This document shows, in pieces, positions 36,126 to 48,082 of a stretch of 64,000 nt of DNA. A model generated the notes under the pieces. That model was given only the letters and a program-made list of their open reading frames with translations, ran no database searches and had not been told where the DNA came from. The first letter of the stretch is position 1. The number at the start of each line of letters is the position of its first letter. The translations under genes and the position numbers were made by a program. The DNA is from Sphingomonas radiodurans. Lineage in GTDB: Bacteria > Pseudomonadota > Alphaproteobacteria > Sphingomonadales > Sphingomonadaceae. The stretch covers positions 372,001 to 436,000 of the forward strand of contig NZ_CP086594.1 in NCBI RefSeq assembly GCF_020866845.1. The letters run 5' to 3'.

Positions 36126-37691
36126 ATGGCGACACGACCCGCTGGCGGGATTTTTTCGCGCATGATGGCGCGCAAGTCGATCGCGCAGGTTCAGCGCGAG
36201 ACGGCGACGAGCGAACTCAAGCGCACGCTCGGCAAATGGAACCTGCTGCTGCTTGGTGTCGGGTGCATCATCGGCGCCGGCATCTTCGTGCGGACCGGCA
36301 GCGCGGCAGCGCTGCATGCCGGGCCGGCGGTGCTGCTGTCGTTCGTGGTGGCGGGGATCGTCTGCGCGTTTGCGGGGCTCTGCTATGCCGAGCTTTCGTC
36401 CACCCTGCCCGTTTCGGGGTCGGCCTATACCTATGGCTATACAACGCTCGGCGAGTTCGTGGCGTGGATCATGGGAGCGTTGCTGCTGCTGGAGTATGGG
36501 CTGGCGGCATCGGTGGTTGCGGTTGGCTGGGGCGGCTATGTCGTCAGCCTTCTCGCGGACGTTGGGCTGCAGATCCCGCCGCAGTTCACCGGGCCGGCGG
36601 GCTATCCGCTGATGCGCGACGGCGTGCAGGTGGTGGTCGATGGCCAGCCAGTGACGACGATCTTCAACATGCCGGCGTTCCTGATCTGCATCGCGCTTTC
36701 CGCACTGCTGGTGCGCGGCGTGGCGGAATCGGCAAAGGTCAACAATATCATCGTCGCGATCAAGGTGAGCGTGCTCGTCGCGTTCATCGCGGTCGGCGGG
36801 TTGATCGTGCTGTCGAACCTGGGCGATCTCGTCGCCAAGAATTGGACGCCGTTCATTCCTGAGAACCAGGGCGACGGCAAATACGGCGTCGACGGCATCA
36901 TGCGCGCCGCCTCGATCGTGTTCTTCGCCTATATCGGCTTCGAGGCCGTTTCGACTGCAGGGCAGGAAGCCAAGGACCCGAAGAAGGACATGCCGTTCGG
37001 CATCATCGGGTCGCTGGTCGTCTGTACCGTCATCTACATGCTCGTCGCGGCGATCATGACGCTGCTGGTGCCTTATGGCTCGCTCAACGTTCCCGATCCG
37101 GTCGCGGTGGTGGTCGACAGCTTCGGGCCGCAATGGGGCTGGCTCGCCAAGCTCATCAAGGTCGGCGCGATCATCGGCCTCACCTCGGTGGTGCTGGTGC
37201 TGATGTACGGCCAGACGCGCATCTTCTATACGATGGCGCGTGACGGCCTGCTGCCGCGCGTGTTCGCGACCGTTCATCCGAAGTTCAAGACGCCGTGGAT
37301 CAACACGCTGCTGGTCGGCGTGATTACCGCGGTCGCGGCCGGGTTCTTCGACATCAACGTGCTGGGCGACATGACATCGGTGGGCACGCTTGCGGCATTC
37401 GCGATCGTCTGCCTGTCCGTGATCTACCTGCGCCGCGCCGCGCCCGAGCTGCCACGTGGCTTCTCGGTGCCACTGTATCCGGTGCTGCCGATCCTCGGCA
37501 TCCTCTCGTGCGCGTATCTCATCACGACCGTGCCGTGGAACGTGCTGAAGTTTTTCATCTGGTATATGCTCGGCGGCGTGGTGCTGTATTTCGCGTACGG
37601 CATCCGCCACTCGAACCTGCAGCTGGGTCGCGAGCAGGATGATCTGCCCGACATGACCGAGCTGCCGGCGCCGGTCGGCACGCAGCCGTAA
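36126..37691 (+). CDS. APC family amino acid permease (cationic amino-acid transporter-like)
   Basis: 521 residues with about twelve to fourteen transmembrane helices. APC motif LGVGCIIGAGIFVRTGSAAA at about 44-63, AGPAVLLSFVVAGIVCAFAG, and the conserved FFAYIGFEAVSTAGQEAKDP with PFGIIGSL. The length and the GFEAVSTAGQE signature are those of the CAT/YfnA-like subgroup, importing basic or broad amino acids. ATG 36126 follows GAGGGAG. No cognate metabolic gene is adjacent; ligA follows. Confidence 0.9.
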   Translation: MATRPAGGIFSRMMARKSIAQVQRETATSELKRTLGKWNLLLLGVGCIIGAGIFVRTGSAAALHAGPAVLLSFVVAGIVCAFAGLCYAELSSTLPVSGSAYTYGYTTLGEFVAWIMGALLLLEYGLAASVVAVGWGGYVVSLLADVGLQIPPQFTGPAGYPLMRDGVQVVVDGQPVTTIFNMPAFLICIALSALLVRGVAESAKVNNIIVAIKVSVLVAFIAVGGLIVLSNLGDLVAKNWTPFIPENQGDGKYGVDGIMRAASIVFFAYIGFEAVSTAGQEAKDPKKDMPFGIIGSLVVCTVIYMLVAAIMTLLVPYGSLNVPDPVAVVVDSFGPQWGWLAKLIKVGAIIGLTSVVLVLMYGQTRIFYTMARDGLLPRVFATVHPKFKTPWINTLLVGVITAVAAGFFDINVLGDMTSVGTLAAFAIVCLSVIYLRRAAPELPRGFSVPLYPVLPILGILSCAYLITTVPWNVLKFFIWYMLGGVVLYFAYGIRHSNLQLGREQDDLPDMTELPAPVGTQP

Positions 37692-37708
37692 GCCGACGCC
37701 ATCGCTAG

Positions 37709-37743
37709 CCCGTTCGCCCTTCGACAAGATCGGGGCGGACGGG
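37709..37743. repeat. Short inverted repeat between permease and ligA
   Basis: CCCGTTCGCCC (37709-37719) and GGGCGGACGGG (37733-37743) pair with one mismatch around a 13-base loop. The CCGTTCG ends link it to the C/D palindromic elements. It may terminate the permease transcript. Confidence 0.6.
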
Positions 37744-37747
37744 ATAG

Positions 37748-39886
<2,139 letters not shown>

Positions 39887-40053
39887 CCCAGCCGTCTGAT
39901 CTGTCGCCTTTTTGCAACGCAACACGATCGAATCCGGTTCCACCCGGAATCCCGCGGCCGATGTCATGGAAGCGAAATATTACAAGCCCACGGGCGCGGT
40001 GTGGCGGCGTGAAAGCCGCTGATCAGGGCGACGCGCTCACAAGGGGAATTAGA

Positions 40054-43000
40054 ATGCGGCATAACCTGTTTTTGGGTGCGGCTATGGTCGCGCTCATCGC
40101 GCCGGCTGCGGTTTCGGCACAGGAGACCACGACGTCGGTACGCGGCTCCGTGACGAACAATGGCGCTCCCGTCGCCGGGGCGACCGTGGTCGTACTCGAC
40201 ACCGGAACCAATAGCCGCGCGACCGTGACCACTAATGAAAGCGGCGCGTTCAACGTCGCCAACCTGCGTCCCGGTGGCCCCTACTCGGTCGAAGTGACAA
40301 GCCCGGTCGGCAACAAGACGGTTACCGACGTTTTCACCGTCGTCAGCCAGCCGTATGACCTGACCGTCGAACTGGCCGCAGCAGATGGCTCCGCAGAGGG
40401 CGGCGACATCGTCGTGACTGCCTCGACGCTGGCACGCGCCGGCACGACCTCGGATGGCCCGCAGACTGTCCTCACGCAGCGCGACATCGCGCGCGTCGCC
40501 TCGATCAACCGCGACATCCGCGATCTCGCCCGTCGCGATCCATTCGCGCGCTTCGAGGAAACCGCGGGCGGTGGCCGCGCGATTTCGTTCGCCGGCATCA
40601 ACCCGCGCTTCAACCGCTTCTCGATCGACGGCGTCGTCGTTTCCGACAACTTCGGCCTCAACCCCGACGCCAGCCCGACCCGCCGCGGCCCAGTGCCGCT
40701 CGACTCGATCGGCCAGTTCAGCGTCTCGATCGCGCCGTATGACGTTCGCCAGGGCAACTTCCTGGGTGGCGCGATCGATGCCATCCTGCTCGCGGGCACC
40801 AACGAGTTCCACGGCAACGGCTTCTACAGCCAGAACACCGACGGGCTCACCGGCGAGCGGATCGGCCGCAACATCGACACGAACCTCGACTTCAAGAGCG
40901 AGACCTATGGCGCCACGCTGTCGGGCCCGATCATCAAGGACAAGCTGTTCTTCATGATCTCGGGCGAGCGCAACACCGAGGGCAATCCGGTTTCGCCGAC
41001 GCCTGACCAGATCCCGGGCCTCACGCAGGGCCTGATCGACACGGTCGGCGGGATCGCCGACACGGTTTACGGTTTTGACGCCGGCGGCCCGCTGACGGTT
41101 TCGCAGGAGAAGGACGAGAAGGTGGTCGGCAAGATCACCTGGAACGTCAGCGACAACCATCGCCTGTCGCTGAGCTACATCAGCGCTTACGATGAGGCGA
41201 ACTTCCTCCAGAACGGCAGCACGAGCCCGTCGCAGCCGTCTTACGGCCTGTCGTCGAACGCCTACAAGGCGACCGAACTGCTTCGTGCCGGCATCGCGCA
41301 GTTGAACTCGCAGTGGACCGAATCGTTCTCGACCGAGGGCCGCTTCCTCTACAAGAGCTACGAGCGTGGCGCGCTTTCGCTGAACGGCAACGAGTTCGCC
41401 CAGTTCGGTGTTTGCACCGACGCGACCTCGGCTGGCACCGCAAACCAGTGCACGCCCGGCGCCGCCCGCTTGTTCTTCGGGCCTGACAGCTCGCGCCAGT
41501 CGAACGAATTCTACACCGATACCTATTCGGGATCGGTGCTGGCACGGCTAAACATGAACGGTCACGACCTGAAGGTCTTCGGCCAGTATGACGAAGTCCG
41601 GATCTTCAACCTGTTCCTGCAGAACACCACCGGCAACTATTATTTCGACTCGCTGGCCGACTTCCAGGGCCGGCGCGCGAACTCGCTGACGTTCCAGCGC
41701 CCGGCATCGGGCAACGTCAACGATGCCGCGGCGGACTTCCAGTATCGCCAGTACACCTTCGGCATCCAAGACGATTGGCAGATCACCGATCGCCTGAACG
41801 TGTCGCTCGGCATGCGGTACGACCTTTATGACGGCGAGAACGACATCCCGTATAACTCGGGCTTCCAGGCGCGGTACGGCTTCCCGAACACGAAGAACTT
41901 CAAGGGCCTGGGCCTCTTCCAGCCGCGCATCGGCGTGAACTGGGAGCCGATCGACGACGTCAAGATCCGCGGTGGCTTCGGCGTGTTCGGCGGCGGTACG
42001 CCGGATGTGTACCTGTCGAACAGTTATTCGAACGCCGGTGCTGGCGTCGGTGGAGTCGGGATCAACTCGGTTACCATCCAGCGCGTCGGCGTAACGCCGC
42101 AGACGCCGACCGGTTACACGATCAACGGCCAGGCGCTTGCCACCGCCACGGGTGATGCGGTGCTCAACAACGTGTCGGGCAGCACGATCCCAGCACAGCT
42201 TCAAGCGCTGATCCCGGACACCGGCGCCAACCCGCTGGCCAACATCAACGCGCTCGACCGCGATTTCCAGATCCCGTCGGTGTACAAGGCAACGCTGTCG
42301 GCCGACTGGACCCCGCGCAATTTCCTGGGTGGCGGCTGGCGCTTTGGTGCGGATTACTACTTCAGCCGCACGCGTGACTCGATCCAGTTCGTCGATCTCC
42401 GCTCCATCCCGGTCGGGACGCTGCCGGATGGCCGCCCGCGCTACGGCCCGCTGGTCGGTACGAACACCAACACGGATATCGTGCTCGCCAATGGCGATCG
42501 TGGCCGCAGCCATGTCGGTGTCGTGCGCGTCGACAAGACGTTCGACTTCGGCCTGTTGCTCAACTTCGCCTATTCGCTGCAGGACGTGAAGGACGAGACG
42601 CCGGCGACGTCGTCGACCGCCGGTTCGAACTATGCCAACGGCGCCTTCCTCGCGGATCGTGCGGTATACGGCACCGCGAACGACCAGGTTGCTTGGTCGT
42701 TCAAGTACGGCATCGGCTTCGACCGTGCGATCTTCCAGGACGCTCGGACGATCGTTCAGCTGTTCGGCGAAACCCAGGCGGGTCGCCCGTATAGCTTCAC
42801 GATGGAAGATTTGGGCAGCACGCCGCGCAGCGCGGTGTTCGGCCTGACCGGTCGTGACGATCGTCACCTCTTCTACGTGCCGCAGGCCGGCGGCGACGCG
42901 CTCGTCAGCTACGACAGCGCAGCGACGCAGGCTGCGGTCGAGGGGATTATCGACAGCACGGTGCTGAAGAACTTCCGCGGCAAGATCGCCCCGCGCAACG

Positions 43001-43362
43001 TCGCTCGTGCACGCGCTTACACGCGGATCGACCTTCACCTCGAGCAGGAAGTCCCGACGTTCATCGGCCGGTCGCGACTGTCGGTATTTGCCGACATCCA
43101 GAACGTGCCGAACCTGCTGAACAAGAACTGGGGCGGCTTCCGCCAGGCAGTGTTCCCGTACCTCGAGGACGTTGTGCGGGTGCAGTGCCTCTCCGCCGCA
43201 GTCCCGACGGGAACTGCACCGGGAGCTGGGCAGGTCAACACGGCACCGACCCAGACGTGCGCGCAGTATCGGTATTCGGATGCACGGCCGGCGAACGACG
43301 CAGTGCCGGAGATCCGGCCGTCGCTGTACTTCATCCGCCTGGGTGCTCGCTTCAAGTTCTGA
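40054..43362 (+). CDS. Large TonB-dependent receptor with N-terminal carboxypeptidase-regulatory domain (Oar-like)
   Basis: 1102 residues. Signal peptide (MRHNLFLGAAMVALIAPAAV, cleaved near SAQ), then a CarboxypepD_reg-like beta domain (about 30-115, VRGSVTNNGAPVAGATVVVL), a TonB plug beginning near residue 140, and a 22-strand barrel ending in an aromatic Phe (YFIRLGARFKF). This layout is that of Oar/adventurous-type receptors, larger than siderophore TBDRs. ATG 40054 after AAGGGGAATT. Followed by a strong terminator and a LytS/LytTR pair. The ligand is unknown; peptide or glycan is suggested by the family. Confidence 0.92.
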   Translation: MRHNLFLGAAMVALIAPAAVSAQETTTSVRGSVTNNGAPVAGATVVVLDTGTNSRATVTTNESGAFNVANLRPGGPYSVEVTSPVGNKTVTDVFTVVSQPYDLTVELAAADGSAEGGDIVVTASTLARAGTTSDGPQTVLTQRDIARVASINRDIRDLARRDPFARFEETAGGGRAISFAGINPRFNRFSIDGVVVSDNFGLNPDASPTRRGPVPLDSIGQFSVSIAPYDVRQGNFLGGAIDAILLAGTNEFHGNGFYSQNTDGLTGERIGRNIDTNLDFKSETYGATLSGPIIKDKLFFMISGERNTEGNPVSPTPDQIPGLTQGLIDTVGGIADTVYGFDAGGPLTVSQEKDEKVVGKITWNVSDNHRLSLSYISAYDEANFLQNGSTSPSQPSYGLSSNAYKATELLRAGIAQLNSQWTESFSTEGRFLYKSYERGALSLNGNEFAQFGVCTDATSAGTANQCTPGAARLFFGPDSSRQSNEFYTDTYSGSVLARLNMNGHDLKVFGQYDEVRIFNLFLQNTTGNYYFDSLADFQGRRANSLTFQRPASGNVNDAAADFQYRQYTFGIQDDWQITDRLNVSLGMRYDLYDGENDIPYNSGFQARYGFPNTKNFKGLGLFQPRIGVNWEPIDDVKIRGGFGVFGGGTPDVYLSNSYSNAGAGVGGVGINSVTIQRVGVTPQTPTGYTINGQALATATGDAVLNNVSGSTIPAQLQALIPDTGANPLANINALDRDFQIPSVYKATLSADWTPRNFLGGGWRFGADYYFSRTRDSIQFVDLRSIPVGTLPDGRPRYGPLVGTNTNTDIVLANGDRGRSHVGVVRVDKTFDFGLLLNFAYSLQDVKDETPATSSTAGSNYANGAFLADRAVYGTANDQVAWSFKYGIGFDRAIFQDARTIVQLFGETQAGRPYSFTMEDLGSTPRSAVFGLTGRDDRHLFYVPQAGGDALVSYDSAATQAAVEGIIDSTVLKNFRGKIAPRNVARARAYTRIDLHLEQEVPTFIGRSRLSVFADIQNVPNLLNKNWGGFRQAVFPYLEDVVRVQCLSAAVPTGTAPGAGQVNTAPTQTCAQYRYSDARPANDAVPEIRPSLYFIRLGARFKF

Positions 43363-43390
43363 AGCAGATCCAAAGCTGATCGCCTTCCAG

Positions 43391-43429
43391 GGCCGCCGCT
43401 TCCTTCGGGCAAGCGGCGGCCTTTCTTTT
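43391..43429 (+). terminator. Rho-independent terminator after the Oar-like receptor
   Basis: An 11-pair perfect stem GGCCGCCGCTT (43391-43401) / AAGCGGCGGCC (43411-43421) with loop CCTTCGGGC is followed by TTTCTTTT. It lies 28 bp after the receptor stop and just before the histidine kinase, so the kinase needs its own promoter in the remaining 33 bp or a read-through. Confidence 0.9.
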
Positions 43430-43462
43430 GCGCCGCGCGCATGCCGCGCTATAGGGCGGCGG

Positions 43463-44587
43463 ATGGCGACGACGCTTCCTGCCCCTGCTGCCGCGACCAC
43501 GGCCGCGACGATCCGGCCGAGCAATCTGGTCGCGCGGCCGTTCTTCGAGGACAAGTCGCGCGCGTTCTGGATGCTGCAGGCGGCGGGGTGGTCGGGCTAT
43601 CTGGTGCTGCGCACCGTTTCGTCGATCTCGAACGGCTTCACGCTGCAGGGCGTAGTCAGCAACATCGTCGAGACGATCGTGGGCTATTGCCTGACGCTGC
43701 TGCTGTCGACGCTGTACGGCTATTATCGCGGGCTGCCGCGGATCACCGCGATCATCCTCACCGTGCTGACGCTGGGCGCGGCGACCTTCATCTACGCGCT
43801 GCTCGACACGTTCTCGTTCAGTTTCATCACGCGCGCTGCGCCCGGCATCGACGTGAAGCTGCTGATCGGCGCGCTCTTCCTCAATTTCACCGTGCTCGCG
43901 GGGTGGTCCGCTGCATATTTCGGGATTAATTTCTATCTGATCGTTGAGGAGCAGATCGATCAGCTGCGGGACCTCGAGACGCAGGCGTCGTCCGCGCAGC
44001 TCGCGATGCTGCGCTATCAGCTGAACCCGCACTTCCTGTTCAACACGCTCAACTCGATTTCGACGCTGGTACTGCTGAAGCAGACCGAGCGCGCGAATGC
44101 GATGCTGAGCCGACTGGCGAGCTTCCTGCGCTATACGCTAGCGAACGAGCCGACCGCGCATGTCACGCTGGCGCAGGAAGTCGAGACGCTGAAACTGTAT
44201 CTCGAAATCGAAAAGATGCGCTTCGAGGACCGCTTGCGGCCGAAGTTCGATATCGATCCGGCGGCGGAAAAGGCGCAGCTGCCATCGCTGCTGCTGCAGC
44301 CGCTGGTCGAGAATGCGATCAAATATGCCGTCACGCCGAAGGAGGATGGCGCGGAAATCCGGGTCACCGCGCGGCTTAACGGCGATCGGGTTCGGATCGG
44401 CGTATCGGACACCGGGCCGGGCTTGCAGGCGAACAAGAATCGGCCGAGCCTTTCAACTGGCGTTGGGATCGCCAACATCAGGGAGCGGCTGGCACAATCT
44501 TTCGGAACGGATCACCGCTTCGAGATCCGCGCGATGCCTACAGGGGGCTTCGGCGTGGAAATCGAGATCCCGTTCCAGTTCGAGTAG
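43463..44587 (+). CDS. LytS-type sensor histidine kinase
   Basis: 374 residues. Membrane segments in the N-terminal half, about residues 40-165 (GFTLQGVVSNIVETIVGYCL, AIILTVLTLGAATFIYALLD, LLIGALFLNFTVLAGWSAAY). His_kinase domain PF06580 with phosphoacceptor His190 in YQLNPHFLFNTLNSISTL, then an HATPase domain (LVENAIKYAV, GVSDTGPGLQ, GVGIANIRERL). There is no extracellular loop large enough for a ligand domain, so it may sense membrane state. Paired with the LytTR regulator 86 bp downstream. Confidence 0.92.
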   Translation: MATTLPAPAAATTAATIRPSNLVARPFFEDKSRAFWMLQAAGWSGYLVLRTVSSISNGFTLQGVVSNIVETIVGYCLTLLLSTLYGYYRGLPRITAIILTVLTLGAATFIYALLDTFSFSFITRAAPGIDVKLLIGALFLNFTVLAGWSAAYFGINFYLIVEEQIDQLRDLETQASSAQLAMLRYQLNPHFLFNTLNSISTLVLLKQTERANAMLSRLASFLRYTLANEPTAHVTLAQEVETLKLYLEIEKMRFEDRLRPKFDIDPAAEKAQLPSLLLQPLVENAIKYAVTPKEDGAEIRVTARLNGDRVRIGVSDTGPGLQANKNRPSLSTGVGIANIRERLAQSFGTDHRFEIRAMPTGGFGVEIEIPFQFE

Positions 44588-44673
44588 AGGAATACAGGGG
44601 GGCAATTGAGTGGAGATGACCGCGCGGCCGACCGTCAGGCCGTGGCGACATTGCATCGGAGAACAGCGTTACC

Positions 44674-45477
44674 ATGACTATCCGCACCATTCTCGTCGAT
44701 GACGAGCCGCTCGCGATCCAGGGGCTCGAGCTCCGGTTGCAGCCGCACGACGACGTCGAGATCATCGCCAAGTGCCAGAACGGCCGCGAAGCGATCAGCG
44801 CGATCAAGACCCACAAGCCCGATCTCGTCTTTCTCGATATCCAGATGCCCGGATTCGACGGCTTTTCCGTCGTGCAGGGGCTGATGGAAGTCGAGCCGCC
44901 GCTGTTCGTGTTCGTCACCGCCTATTCGGATCACGCGCTTCGCGCGTTCGAGGCGCAGGCGGTGGATTATCTGATGAAGCCGGTCGAGGAATCGCGGCTC
45001 GCTGACACGCTGGAGCGCGTGCGGCAGCGGCTGTCCGAGAAGTCGAGCGTCGGCGAGGCCGAGAAGCTGAAGGAGGCATTGGCCGAACATGCGCCCGAGG
45101 CGGCGGCCGATCTGGCGGATGGCGGCGGCGACCATGCTAATGTCGGCCGGTTCGAGAAGCTGATCAACGTGAAGGATCGCGGCCAGATCTTCCGGGTCGA
45201 TGTCGACACGATCGAGATCGTCGAGGCGGCGGGCGATTACATGTGCATCAAGACCGCAGACAATACGCTGATCCTGCGCGAGACGATGAAGGATCTGGAA
45301 AAGCGGCTCGATCCGCGGCGGTTCCAGCGCGTGCATCGCTCGACGATCGTGAACCTCGACCAGGTGCGACAGGTGAAGCCGCATACCAATGGCGAATGCT
45401 TCCTGGTGCTCGATTCAGGTGCGCAGGTGAAGGTGAGCCGGAGTTATCGCGACGTGGTGGCGCGGTTCGTTCATTGA
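44674..45477 (+). CDS. LytTR family response regulator
   Basis: 267 residues. Receiver domain (about 4-118) with Asp55 in LVFLDIQMPG, acidic pocket DDE (9-11), and Lys in YLMKPVEE. A linker rich in Ala/Glu separates it from a C-terminal LytTR DNA-binding domain (about 165-267; IEIVEAAGDYMCIKTADNTL, RRFQRVHRSTIVNLDQV). LytTR regulators bind direct repeats upstream of targets, often envelope or exported-protein genes; the flanking TonB receptors are candidates. It ends at 45477, 45 bp from the convergent receptor, with a hairpin between. Confidence 0.94.
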   Translation: MTIRTILVDDEPLAIQGLELRLQPHDDVEIIAKCQNGREAISAIKTHKPDLVFLDIQMPGFDGFSVVQGLMEVEPPLFVFVTAYSDHALRAFEAQAVDYLMKPVEESRLADTLERVRQRLSEKSSVGEAEKLKEALAEHAPEAAADLADGGGDHANVGRFEKLINVKDRGQIFRVDVDTIEIVEAAGDYMCIKTADNTLILRETMKDLEKRLDPRRFQRVHRSTIVNLDQVRQVKPHTNGECFLVLDSGAQVKVSRSYRDVVARFVH

Positions 45478-45491
45478 TCGGGTGACGGCGA

Positions 45492-45513
45492 GGGCCGGGG
45501 TTGCCCCCGGCCC
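45492..45513. terminator. GC hairpin between convergent LytTR regulator and TonB receptor
   Basis: GGGCCGGGG (45492-45500) and CCCCGGCCC (45505-45513) form a nine-pair perfect stem with a four-base loop in the 45-bp convergent gap. C-rich tails rather than U-tracts follow, so bidirectional stopping may depend on Rho. Confidence 0.55.
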
Positions 45514-45521
45514 CCTGCCCT

Positions 45522-47870
45522 TCACCGCGTGCGCGCGGAGAAGGACACGCCGAGGATCCGCGGTTCGTTGTAGACCGCGGCGTTGTAGTTCTCGATGACG
45601 CCCTTCAGGTTCTTCTCGCCGGTGATGTTCCGGGCAAAGGCGGCGATCTGGTAGCGATCGTCGGGATCGGTGTAGCCGATCTTCAGGCCGGCCTCGAAAT
45701 TGCCGTCCGAGTAAAATTCGCGCGTCCGGTACAGCACGAAATTGGTGTAGCCCTGCGCGTTGAAGTCGCCCGCGACGAACAGATTGCCCTGGTTCCACAG
45801 CGGGATGTCGTAGCGAACGGCAGCGTTGATCTGCCACTTGGGAGCGTTGGGCAGTGGGTTGCCGTCGATCTGCGCGAGCACCGCGGGGGCGCCGAAGATG
45901 GTGCGCGTGATCGTCGGATCCTGCACGGTGCAGGTGACGCGGCCGTTGAGCGCGCAAACCTGCGCGAAGACGCGATCGTCCTGGATCTCGGTCTTCAACA
46001 CGTTGCCGCCGAGCGAGAAGCTGATGTTGCGGATCGGCCGCCAGTCGATCTGGCCCTCGACGCCCCAGGCAGTCGCCTTGTCGGCGTTGAAGAGCACGCC
46101 ATTGCCATCGGCATCATTGCCGTTGAGCTGGATGTCATCGACCTGCCAGTGGAAGGCCGTGGCGTTGACGCGCAGGTTCGAGAACGGCTCGCTCTTGAAG
46201 CCGACCTCGTACGACATGATCGTTTCGGAATCGGCGGTGGTGAAGGCAGAGGCGAATACCGCGGATCGGCCCTGGATCGTCGGGCCGCGGAAGCCGCGTG
46301 CGATGCGGCCGTAGACATTCACCTCGGGCGCGATCTCATAGAGCGCCGACACGTCCCAGCTCGGCTCCTTGCCGACCAGACGGATGTCGCGCGGCGCCGT
46401 GGCGGGGAAGTTCACCGTCGCGCCGGTCATCGCCGGCTTCACCAGCGCGGTGCGCTTGCGATCCTCGGTGTAGCGCGCGCCGCCGGTGAGCGTCAGGCGA
46501 TCGCCGATCTGATAGCTGGCCTGGCCGAACACCGCCCATGACGTGTTGGTATCACGCAGGCGGACCCAATTGTCGGGATTGTTGGTGTTGCTGTTCGCGG
46601 CGACGAACGGCGCGGTCAGGAAGAAGCGGCGCTGGTAGAATTCGGTCGTATCGCGCTGATCGAAGTAGAAGCCGCCGAACTGCCACTTGAAAGCGCTATC
46701 GCCACTGCTGGCGAGGCGCACTTCCTGCGTCCATTGATCGAGATCGCGGATGTTGCCCTGGCTCTGGCCATAGCCGTTGGCCACGCCATTGACCGGGAAG
46801 GACACTGCAGCGCCACCGTCGGTATCGCCGCGGCTGAAGCCGGCCGTCGTCTCGTAGCCGGTGATCGAGGTGAGCGTGATGCCGCCGAAGTCGTAGGCGA
46901 TGTTCGCCGAGCCGCCGTAGGTGGTGTAGCCCTGCGGACTATCGAACGCCTCGTCCTGCACGATCATGTCGCGCGGCTTGTTGGGATTGTTCGAGCCGCG
47001 CGGGAGCGCGTTGCGGTAGAAGATCGTCGAGGTGCCGTCATAATCGCGGGCATGGCCCGACAGGTTGATCGACAGATCCTCGAACGGCGTGATCAGAAGC
47101 TGGACGCGAACATCCTTCTCCTCGAAGCCGCCGAGCGCATCCTCGCCGCCGCGCGTGCCATCAAAGCCGGTGCCCGCGAAATTGTTGTCGATCCAGTCGT
47201 CGCGGCGCTGATAAAGACCGGACACACGAAACGCGACCTTGTCCTGGATGATCGGCCCGCCGACGCCGACGTCGGCGGTGACGGTGTTGTAGCTGCCGTA
47301 GGAGAAATTGCCGCGCGCCTGGAAATCCATCGACGGGCGGATCGTGTCGAACTTGATGATACCCGCAGTGGTGTTGCGACCGAACAGCGAGCCCTGCGGG
47401 CCGCGCAGCACTTCGACCTGCGCGACGTCGAACACCGGGTTCGATTTCAGCACGACGTGCTCGAGGACGATGTCGTCTTGGATGATCGACACGGGCTGCG
47501 AAGCGCCGAGGTAAAAGTCGATGTTGCCGAGGCCGCGGATGTAGAAGCGCGGGAAGATGCGGCCGGTGGTGCTTTCGGCGTAGAGGCCGGGCACGCGGCC
47601 GGCGAGCGCGAGAATGTCTTCGCCGCCTGCCTGGAACTGGCGCAGATCGTCGCCCGCGACGACGCTCACCGAGACGGGAACGCTCTGCTGGTTCGCCTCG
47701 CGCCGTTCGGCAGTGACGACGATCTCGTCGAGCCCACCGTCATCGGCCGGGCGATCGGCGCCCTGGTTGGCCTGCGCCGGAGTGGCATCCTGGGCATGGG
47801 CGATGACGGGCAGCGCCAGCATGGCGGTGGCAGACAGCAGCAGCGCGCGACGCGCGTTCTTGTAAAGCAC
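45522..47870 (-). CDS. TonB-dependent receptor
   Basis: 782 residues. Signal peptide ends near VIAHAQ; TonB-box-like region DEIVVTAERREANQQSVPVS about 49-68; plug domain with VPGLYAESTTGRIFPRFYIR, QVEVLRGPQGSLFGRNTTAG (the TBDR plug signature), then a barrel ending NEPRILGVSFSARTR. Length and N-terminus are typical of sphingomonad TBDRs for oxidised or aromatic/plant compounds, but the ligand is unknown. Start is GTG 47870 after GGGGGAATATC. Convergent with the LytTR gene and divergent from the ABC-F gene, with a 212-bp intergenic region. Confidence 0.94.
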   Translation of the reverse strand: MLYKNARRALLLSATAMLALPVIAHAQDATPAQANQGADRPADDGGLDEIVVTAERREANQQSVPVSVSVVAGDDLRQFQAGGEDILALAGRVPGLYAESTTGRIFPRFYIRGLGNIDFYLGASQPVSIIQDDIVLEHVVLKSNPVFDVAQVEVLRGPQGSLFGRNTTAGIIKFDTIRPSMDFQARGNFSYGSYNTVTADVGVGGPIIQDKVAFRVSGLYQRRDDWIDNNFAGTGFDGTRGGEDALGGFEEKDVRVQLLITPFEDLSINLSGHARDYDGTSTIFYRNALPRGSNNPNKPRDMIVQDEAFDSPQGYTTYGGSANIAYDFGGITLTSITGYETTAGFSRGDTDGGAAVSFPVNGVANGYGQSQGNIRDLDQWTQEVRLASSGDSAFKWQFGGFYFDQRDTTEFYQRRFFLTAPFVAANSNTNNPDNWVRLRDTNTSWAVFGQASYQIGDRLTLTGGARYTEDRKRTALVKPAMTGATVNFPATAPRDIRLVGKEPSWDVSALYEIAPEVNVYGRIARGFRGPTIQGRSAVFASAFTTADSETIMSYEVGFKSEPFSNLRVNATAFHWQVDDIQLNGNDADGNGVLFNADKATAWGVEGQIDWRPIRNISFSLGGNVLKTEIQDDRVFAQVCALNGRVTCTVQDPTITRTIFGAPAVLAQIDGNPLPNAPKWQINAAVRYDIPLWNQGNLFVAGDFNAQGYTNFVLYRTREFYSDGNFEAGLKIGYTDPDDRYQIAAFARNITGEKNLKGVIENYNAAVYNEPRILGVSFSARTR

Positions 47871-48082
47871 GATATTCCCCCTTCGGAACGATCAGAAAGC
47901 GGGCGGCATGCCGCCATGTGCCGGCGAAGCGCGCCCGGCGAATCGTTGATGCCAAGCCAGTCACGGCTCTTCCCCACTCGCGCGCTAGGCTTTGATTGCG
48001 ACCAGTTTGTGACAGAAGATGTCCGAAGCGATGGCGAAACGCACGCATTACGCGACTGCAGCAAATCTGCTACGGGCGCCGG

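Noticed and set aside
41548..43554. Long antisense open frame across the Oar-like receptor
   Set aside because: Antisense to a strong receptor gene, with composition of a shadow frame and no family resemblance.
44588..44673. Short frame between the LytS kinase and LytTR regulator
   Set aside because: A 28-codon reading exists but overlaps the regulator start, lacks a clear ribosome site and has no pattern.
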